A DNA stretch of 64,000 bases from Myxococcales bacterium. Lineage in GTDB: Bacteria > Myxococcota_A > Bradymonadia > UBA7976 > UBA1532. The stretch is from NCBI GenBank assembly GCA_020633435.1, contig JACKDP010000004.1, positions 186,001 through 250,000 on the forward strand. Direction: 5' to 3'. The notes beneath the pieces were generated by a model. It worked only from the letters and a program-made list of their open reading frames with translations. It was not told the DNA's origin and searched no databases. How positions within the stretch are numbered: position 1 is the stretch's first letter; each line of letters begins with the position of its first letter. Made by a program: the position numbers and the translations under genes. Below, piece after piece: positions 58,978 through 64,000 of this stretch.

Positions 58978-59949
58978 TCAGGTCATGAGGCCCTGATACA
59001 GCAAGAGCTCGCCGCCGTTGTGCGCGTACTTGTTGACGATCCGGAGCGTGCCGCCCGTGCGCGTGTAGACGATCTTGCCGTACTTCGCCTGGGGCATGTT
59101 GGCGTCCATGATGGCGATGTACTGCTCCTTCTGGCGGATGATGTCCTGGTAGTCCTGGATCACCTGCTCCTCGGCGTTGCCAGCGACCCGGTTCGGATCC
59201 GCCTTGAAGGCCTGGCTGAGTTGCCGGAAGGCGTCGTACGTGTCGTTGCCGCCGTTCGCCGCCTGGATCTCGGCCTGGCGGTAGGCCTGCGTCGCCGGGA
59301 TGACGTTGGGCTGCCGCAGCAGCACCTCCTTGTCGATGGACGCCTCCACCGCGATCTCCTGCTCCACGGTGGAGCGGCCCGTCGTGGAGTCGAACCCCAC
59401 CGCGCCTGTGCGGGCCGTCATGCGGATCTTCCGGTGGCGCGAGATCTCCCGGAAGAACTTGTAGGCGAAGCTGGTGCGCAGCTCCTGCACCGGCACCATG
59501 CCCTGCTGATCGAGCTGCGTGGTGCGGTAGGTCTGCGTCCGGGCGCCGTAGCACATGACCAGCGCCAGGTCGTAGGTGGTGTCGCGGGTGGGCATGAGCG
59601 CCATCATGAAGCTGGCGAGCTGGCGGTAGTTGCAGAGCGCCAGGCCGCCCGCCGCGCTGGCGAAGCAGTTGTCCACGTTCGTGGCGATGCCATGGGTCGC
59701 CAGGTAGATCTTCTTCGCGCCCAGGATGCGGTTGCGGACGGCCTGCACCCGGTGATCGCCGTAGTGCAGCTGCCCGATGAGGTCGTCGTCGAGCAGGTCG
59801 AAGGCGTCGATGAGCTCGACCTCGTGCTGGGCCAGGAACAGCGACGCGAAGGCGCCCCGGGTGCGGCGCGCCGTCACCCCCGCGAACAGGGAGGAGATGG
59901 CGCCGAAGCCACCGCGGTCGGCCAGGTTGATGACGATGTACCTCGACAT
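58978..59949 (-). CDS. Possible clan-CD cysteine-peptidase-like protein
   Basis: This encodes 323 residues from ATG 59949 behind GGAGGGG. I do not recognise a named family. Two segments have the pattern of caspase/gingipain/C80-type (clan CD) enzymes. These are a hydrophobic strand ending in His-Gly (KKIYLATHGIA, His86) and, 47 residues later, a hydrophobic strand ending in Cys (LALVMCYGART, Cys133), close to the spacing of His and Cys in caspases. The C-terminal half is polar with helices (TQAYRQAEIQAANGG) and ends in a beta segment (KIVYTRTGGTLRIVNKY). There is no signal peptide or membrane helix, so it is cytoplasmic or exported by a non-Sec route. Neighbours are secreted esterases, which do not explain it. 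It could also be a non-catalytic relative. Confidence 0.5.
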   Translation of the reverse strand: MSRYIVINLADRGGFGAISSLFAGVTARRTRGAFASLFLAQHEVELIDAFDLLDDDLIGQLHYGDHRVQAVRNRILGAKKIYLATHGIATNVDNCFASAAGGLALCNYRQLASFMMALMPTRDTTYDLALVMCYGARTQTYRTTQLDQQGMVPVQELRTSFAYKFFREISRHRKIRMTARTGAVGFDSTTGRSTVEQEIAVEASIDKEVLLRQPNVIPATQAYRQAEIQAANGGNDTYDAFRQLSQAFKADPNRVAGNAEEQVIQDYQDIIRQKEQYIAIMDANMPQAKYGKIVYTRTGGTLRIVNKYAHNGGELLLYQGLMT

Positions 59950-60019
59950 GAGCCCCTCCGGCTGCCGGGGTGTGAGGGCGGCGAGCCGGCAGCCGGGGCC
60001 CGCCACCACGCTGCCGCGC

Positions 60020-61021
60020 TCAGGGCACGAGCACGCAGCCCTCGGGGTACGCCGGCCCCAGCCCCGTCGCCGTGAGCGGACTGCTCGCGTCGCGGATCTG
60101 GTGCAGCATCAGGAACTCGTAGCCCCACGTCGCCACGCCCGGCGGCGGCACATGGCCCCCCGTGTGCTCGCACGTCACGACCACATGGCCGTCCGCCCGC
60201 AGGCGGTCGCGCATCTGGAGCGTGGTCTCCTGGAAGTTGACCACGCCGCCGTACTGGTCGGTGGGGCCACCCCACGCCAGGAGCACCGGCAGCCGATAGG
60301 CCGGCGTGCGGTAGGGCAGGAAGGCGTTGGTGCCCCCGCTCAGGATGAGCGCCGCCGTGAGGTACTCCGCGCGGTGGACCACGAGGTAGCTCGACCACAG
60401 CGCGCCGGCCGAGAAGCCCGTCGTGTAGGTGCGCGTGCGATCCAGCCCGAACTGGGCCGTCAGGCAGGCGTACAGGTCGTCGAAGAGCGCCAGATCGTCC
60501 GCGGCGACGCCCACATAGCCCCACTCCGTCTGGGTGCGCAGGCTCTCGGGCACGGCGATGACGAGGCCGTGGGTGCGCGCGGCGTCGGCGGCGCGCAGGA
60601 AGCTGGCGATCTGGCCCGCGTTGCTGCCCAGCGGGTGCCACATGAAGAGCAGCGGGGCGCCCTCGGGGGCGTCGGGCAGGTACAGGTTGAAGGTGCGCTC
60701 TCGTCCGCCGGCCGCGAAGGTGTTGCGGCCGGCCTCGAACGTGGGGCACTCGCCCCCGGTGTAGGGGTGGGGCTCGGCGGGCGGGACCTCGGCGCCCGCG
60801 TCCGGGGCGGCGGCGTCGACGGGGGCCGCGTCGGGCTCCAGGGCCGCGTCGGCCGGGGCGGCGTCGGCGGCGGCCGCGTCGGCCAGCGCCGCGTCCACGA
60901 CGGCGGCGTCCGGGCCTCCGCCCCCATCCACCCGGCCGGACTGGCCGGCGCCCCCGTCCCCGCCGTCATCGCAGCCGACGAAGGCGACGAGCAGGCCAGC
61001 CAGCAGCAGCAACCGGGTCAT
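60020..61021 (-). CDS. PHB-depolymerase/feruloyl-esterase-like lipoprotein
   Basis: This 333-residue lipoprotein starts at ATG 61021 and has a lipobox at LLVAFVGC (Cys about 17). A 50-residue Asp/Ala-rich linker follows (ALADAAAADAAPADAALEPD). The alpha/beta hydrolase domain shows FNLYLPDAPEGAPLLFMWHP, a GSNAGQ oxyanion stretch, the nucleophile TYTTGFSAGALWSSYL, AWGGPTDQYGG for the acid, and HTGGHVPPPG for the His. It is a compact LpqC-type esterase acting on polyesters or ester-linked plant phenolics (family knowledge). The linker suggests display on the outer surface. It shares domain type but little length with the esterase at 57591-58955. The genes at 58978-62691 all run in one direction with short gaps, so a common transcript is possible. 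Confidence 0.8.
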   Translation of the reverse strand: MTRLLLLAGLLVAFVGCDDGGDGGAGQSGRVDGGGGPDAAVVDAALADAAAADAAPADAALEPDAAPVDAAAPDAGAEVPPAEPHPYTGGECPTFEAGRNTFAAGGRERTFNLYLPDAPEGAPLLFMWHPLGSNAGQIASFLRAADAARTHGLVIAVPESLRTQTEWGYVGVAADDLALFDDLYACLTAQFGLDRTRTYTTGFSAGALWSSYLVVHRAEYLTAALILSGGTNAFLPYRTPAYRLPVLLAWGGPTDQYGGVVNFQETTLQMRDRLRADGHVVVTCEHTGGHVPPPGVATWGYEFLMLHQIRDASSPLTATGLGPAYPEGCVLVP

Positions 61022-61089
61022 GGGCAGCCTCCCAGCGAGTGAACCTGCTGCGTACCACGAACGGGCCCCCGCTGGCGCCCCCCTCGCGC

Positions 61090-62691
61090 TCAGGGCCGCA
61101 CGGTCACCGGCACCGCGAGGCTCTCCGCCCCCTGCCGACCGACGGTGGTGACGTGCCAGGTGCCGGCGGGCACCGTCGCGCCGGATCGCCGGACGACCTG
61201 GTGCACGGCGCCATCCTCGCCGTAGATGACGTGGCCGCGCACCCGCCCGGCGTCGACGAAGCGCAGCGCGCTCCCCTCCACCTCCACCCGGGGCGGCGCG
61301 ACCGCCTCGTCCCCGCGACCCGCGAGGGGCGGCGTGACGGCCGGGTGCGGGTAGTAGCGCGCCCGGAGCGTGTCGGTGATGCCGTCGCGGTTCTCCGCCA
61401 GGGGCGCGATATGAAAGAAGATGTTGCCCAGCGAGCCCGCGGGCCGCAGCGCCCGGCTGATGTCCAGCTCGCGCTCGAACTCGGCCACGTCCCAGGCCGC
61501 CGCCGAGCCGAGCTGGGCCAGGTAGTTGCCGACGTAGATCTGCCGGCCGTCCGCCACGAGGCTCGTCCACCAGCGCAGCAGCGTCTCGTAGTCCTGCTGC
61601 GGCCGCGTGCCGTTCCAGTAGAGCTGGGGCGCCAGGTAGTCCACGTCCCCCGCCTGCAGCCAATGCACCGGGTCGGCGAAGATGCTGCCGTACTGGTCGA
61701 GGCCGACGATGCCGGCCGGGATGCCGGGGCGGTAGATGCCGAAGGGCGAGATGCCGAACCGCACGTCCGGATCGACGTCGCGGATGGCCGCGGCGACGGC
61801 GGCCACCAGCCGGTTCACGTTGTCGCGCCGCCAGTCGTCGCGGGCCAGCGCGCCCCCGCCCGCCTGGTAGTCGGCCCACGTCGCGTCGTCGGGGAAGGGC
61901 GTCCCGTCGGGGTACGGGTAGAAGTAGTCGTCGAAGTGCACGCCGTCGAGGTCGTACCGGGTCACCAGATCGCGGATGACGGCCACCGTGTGGGCCTGCA
62001 CCTCGGGGGCGCCGGGATCCATCCAGACGCCGGTGTCGTAGGGGTGGGCGTGGGCCGGGAACCGGCGAGCCATGTGCGTGGGCGGGTGGTCGAGGCCCAT
62101 GCTGGCGGCGGCGCGGTACGGGTTGAGCCAGGCGTGCAGCTCCAGGCCCCGGTCATGGGCCCCCTCGATGGCCTCGGCCAGCGGATCCCAGCCCGGATCC
62201 ATGCCCTGGCGGCCGGTGAGGAAGCGGCTGGCCGGCTCCAGGTCGGAGCGGTAGAAGGCGTCGCCCTCGGCCCGGACCTGGAAGAAGACCGTGTTGAGGT
62301 GGGCGTCGGCGGCGACGTCGAGCAGGTGGGCCAGCTCGGCGCGCTGGGCCTCGACGCTCAGGCCGGCGCGGCTCGGGAAGTTGATGTTGAAGACGGTGGC
62401 GATCCAGACGCCGCGCAGCTCGCGGTCGTGCTGGCGGACGACGCCGCCGGGGCCCGCGTCGGCCGGCGGGCCGGCGTCGGGGCTCCGCGCGTCGGCGACC
62501 TCGGCGTCCGCGGCCGCGTCGCGCTCCGGGCGGGCGTCCGGCGCGCCGGCGTCCGGCGGCCGAGGCGCGGCGTCATCGTCCCGCCGATCCGCGTCGACGT
62601 CCCCCGCGTCCGCCACGGGCGGCCGGTCGAGCTCCGCCTCCCCCTCAGCGCAGCCCAGCACCAGCCCCAGGACCAGCAGCCCCCACCGCAT
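61090..62691 (-). CDS. GHL10-family glycosidase-like lipoprotein
   Basis: This encodes 533 residues from ATG 62691 behind GGGGGAGGGTGC, with a lipobox at LGLVLGC (Cys about 14) and an Asp/Pro/Ala linker to about residue 90. The remainder matches the GHL10/YngK family of glycoside-hydrolase-like TIM barrels: ELRGVWIATVFNINFPS, HLNTVFFQVRAEGDAFYRSD, GLELHAWLNPYRAA, DLDGVHFDDYFYPYP with likely catalytic acids, VRFGISPFGIYRPG, VDYLAPQLYWN and IYVGNYLAQLG. The last 80 residues form a small beta domain. Family members are linked to cell-wall or biofilm polysaccharide cleavage. It is probably surface displayed. It is 68 bp upstream of the esterase gene and 59 bp downstream of gltD. Confidence 0.85.
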   Translation of the reverse strand: MRWGLLVLGLVLGCAEGEAELDRPPVADAGDVDADRRDDDAAPRPPDAGAPDARPERDAAADAEVADARSPDAGPPADAGPGGVVRQHDRELRGVWIATVFNINFPSRAGLSVEAQRAELAHLLDVAADAHLNTVFFQVRAEGDAFYRSDLEPASRFLTGRQGMDPGWDPLAEAIEGAHDRGLELHAWLNPYRAAASMGLDHPPTHMARRFPAHAHPYDTGVWMDPGAPEVQAHTVAVIRDLVTRYDLDGVHFDDYFYPYPDGTPFPDDATWADYQAGGGALARDDWRRDNVNRLVAAVAAAIRDVDPDVRFGISPFGIYRPGIPAGIVGLDQYGSIFADPVHWLQAGDVDYLAPQLYWNGTRPQQDYETLLRWWTSLVADGRQIYVGNYLAQLGSAAAWDVAEFERELDISRALRPAGSLGNIFFHIAPLAENRDGITDTLRARYYPHPAVTPPLAGRGDEAVAPPRVEVEGSALRFVDAGRVRGHVIYGEDGAVHQVVRRSGATVPAGTWHVTTVGRQGAESLAVPVTVRP

Positions 62692-62750
62692 CGCACCCTC
62701 CCCCGCAGATGGACGCGACGTCATGACCTACCGGGGCGCCGAGGGCAAGG

Positions 62751-64000
62751 TCAGTCGAAGCCCAGGTCGTCGCCCCGGGTGGGCAGGCTGGACGCGCCGC
62801 CGCGGAGCCAGGCGTCGACGGCGTGGGCGCACTCGCGGCCCTGGCTCAGGGCGTGGACGACGAGGCTGGACCCGCGCACGGCGTCCCCGGCGGCGAAGAC
62901 GCCCGGCACCGACGTCGCGAAGCGCGCGTCCACCGCGATGGCCCCGCGCGGCCCGGCCGTGATGCCCAGTTCCTGTTGCAGATCAGCAAGTTCCGGCCCC
63001 AGGAAGCCCACGGCGAGCAGCAGCAGATCGGCCGGCAGGCGCTCGGTGGGACCGCCGGTGGGCACGATCTGGCCGTCCACCAGGGCGACGGGCTCCAGCT
63101 CCAGGGCCTCGAGGCGCTCGTCGCCCGCCACCGCGCGGGTGCGCAGCGCGAACCGCTGGACGCCCCCCTCGTCGTGGCTGCTGCTGCGGCGGCGGACGAG
63201 CGGCCAGCGCGGCCACGGGTTGCCGGCGGGCCGCGTCGCCGGCGGCTCGGGCAGGATCTCGATCTGGGTGACGCTCGCGGCGCCCTGCCGCAGGGCCGTG
63301 CCGAGGCAGTCCGCCCCGGTGTCGCCGCCCCCCAGGATCACGACGTGCTGGCCGCGGGCGTCCACGCCATCGCGCACGGCGTCCCCGGCGTTGCGGCGGT
63401 TCTGGGCCGTCAGGTACGGCATCGCCAGCACCACGCCGGGCTGCCCGGCGCCGGGCGCGTCGAGCAGCCGCGGGCGCTCGGCCCCGATGGCGAGGACGAC
63501 GGCGTCATGCCCGGCGCGCAGGTCGGCCCAGGGCACGTCGACGCCCACGGCCACCCCGAGGCGAAACTCGACGCCCTCGGCCACGAGCAGGGCGAGGCGC
63601 CGGTCGATGACCCCCTTCTCCAGCTTGAAGTCGGGGATGCCGTAGCGCAGCAGACCGCCCGCCCGGTCCGCCTTCTCGAAGACGGTCACCGAGTGGCCCG
63701 CCTGGTTGAGCTGGTCGGCGGCGGCGAGGCCGGCCGGGCCGCTGCCCACGACCGCGACGCGCCGCCCCGTGCGCGCGGGCGCCGGGCGGGGCACCTCCCA
63801 GCCCGCGGCGAAGGCCTCCTCGGCGATGGCCTTCTCGATGAGCTCGATGGTGACGGGCGCGCCGTCGAGCGCCAGGACGCAGGCCGCCTCGCACGGGGCC
63901 GGGCAGATGCGGCCGGTGAACTCGGGGAAGCCGTTGGTCTGCTTCAGGATCGCCCAGGCGCCGCGCAGGTCGCCCTGGTAGACGCGGTCGTTGAAGTCGG
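62751..64000 (-). CDS. gltD: Glutamate synthase small subunit, partial (5' end outside)
   Basis: This is the C-terminal 416 residues of GltD; the start lies beyond the window. The first visible residues are DFNDRVYQGDLRGAWAILKQ, followed by NGFPEFTGRICPAPCEAACV, which carries the iron-sulfur cluster Cys typical of GltD. The FAD motif VAVVGSGPAGLAAADQL and the NADPH motif VVILGGGDTGADCLG follow, then FAAGDAVRGSSLVVHALSQG. The subunit passes electrons from NADPH through FAD and Fe-S clusters to GltB, which makes two glutamates from glutamine and 2-oxoglutarate. About 70 N-terminal residues are missing. gltB is expected just outside, upstream. Only 59 bp separate it from the GHL10 gene, which may therefore be cotranscribed, though functionally unrelated. 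Confidence 0.92.
   Translation of the reverse strand, partial: DFNDRVYQGDLRGAWAILKQTNGFPEFTGRICPAPCEAACVLALDGAPVTIELIEKAIAEEAFAAGWEVPRPAPARTGRRVAVVGSGPAGLAAADQLNQAGHSVTVFEKADRAGGLLRYGIPDFKLEKGVIDRRLALLVAEGVEFRLGVAVGVDVPWADLRAGHDAVVLAIGAERPRLLDAPGAGQPGVVLAMPYLTAQNRRNAGDAVRDGVDARGQHVVILGGGDTGADCLGTALRQGAASVTQIEILPEPPATRPAGNPWPRWPLVRRRSSSHDEGGVQRFALRTRAVAGDERLEALELEPVALVDGQIVPTGGPTERLPADLLLLAVGFLGPELADLQQELGITAGPRGAIAVDARFATSVPGVFAAGDAVRGSSLVVHALSQGRECAHAVDAWLRGGASSLPTRGDDLGFD

Noticed and set aside
58978..62691. A toxin-antitoxin or defence island around the clan-CD-like gene
   Set aside because: Neighbours are secreted esterases and a glycosidase with normal codon use. No antitoxin-sized partner, integrase or defence gene is adjacent.

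Overview
This 64 kb window is chromosomal DNA from a very GC-rich (roughly 70-75 %) Gram-negative bacterium. LpxC points to a lipid-A outer membrane. The many lipoproteins with Asp/Ala/Pro/Met-rich linkers, the type IV pilus minor-pilin and PilY1 genes, a myxobacterial-type Ser/Thr kinase, an FHA/AAA+ regulator and a 1,802-residue lipoprotein with 15 MopE-type calcium-binding repeats all fit the Myxococcota/Bradymonadota side of the former Deltaproteobacteria. No rRNA, tRNA, CRISPR array or prophage was recognised.

Layout. 1-4.6 kb: end of a minor-pilin cluster (PilW-like, PilX, PilY1), with a good sigma-54 promoter before pilY1. 4.6-5.3 kb: a small helical hypothetical. 5.3-13.8 kb: an 8.5 kb stretch with no intact gene. 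Short protein-like pieces with normal codon use change frame every few tens of bases, so it is either decayed DNA or an indel-rich assembly patch; its borders carry an exact 11-bp inverted repeat. 13.8-19.2 kb: the giant MopE/fibrinogen-like lipoprotein. 19.3-23.9 kb: an operon of an exported metallo-hydrolase, a fused FAD monooxygenase/Old Yellow Enzyme reductase and a HEAT-repeat protein. 24-28.5 kb: a GT2-like glycosyltransferase and two paralogous ASH-domain lipoproteins. 28.8-34.2 kb: two tandem M1 aminopeptidases, one an apparent lipoprotein with a histone-H1-like tail and the other with a homopolymer frameshift near its C-terminus. 34.3-38.9 kb: an RNase Z-like hydrolase, an isoaspartyl peptidase and two lipoproteins. 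39-42.5 kb: a complete bacillithiol operon (bshC-bshB1-bshA) with overlapping stops and starts. 42.6-47.7 kb: a divergent operon of an exported PIG-L deacetylase, a 40-residue membrane protein, a sodium:solute symporter and a DUF2911 protein. 47.7-52.5 kb: lpxC, a SUMF1-like lipoprotein, a TPR membrane protein, an alpha/beta hydrolase, an HtrA-like protease and a DUF1844 protein. 52.5-54 kb: a RAYT transposase with tandem palindromic repeats. 54-57.6 kb: a Ser/Thr kinase divergent from an FHA/AAA+/HTH regulator that lacks the GAFTGA sigma-54 loop. 57.6-62.7 kb: two PHB-depolymerase-like lipoprotein esterases flanking a possible clan-CD cysteine-peptidase-like protein, then a GHL10 glycosidase. 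62.75-64 kb: gltD, running off the end.

The commonest theme is the cell surface and exterior: pilus adhesin, calcium-binding lipoproteins, aminopeptidases, esterases, glycosidase and proteases, as expected for a predatory or polymer-degrading lifestyle (inference). The most interesting leads are the bacillithiol operon facing an exported PIG-L/symporter operon, the kinase/FHA-AAA+ pair, the clan-CD-like protein, the shared C-terminal domain of the ASH lipoproteins, and the frame-scrambled 8.5 kb block.
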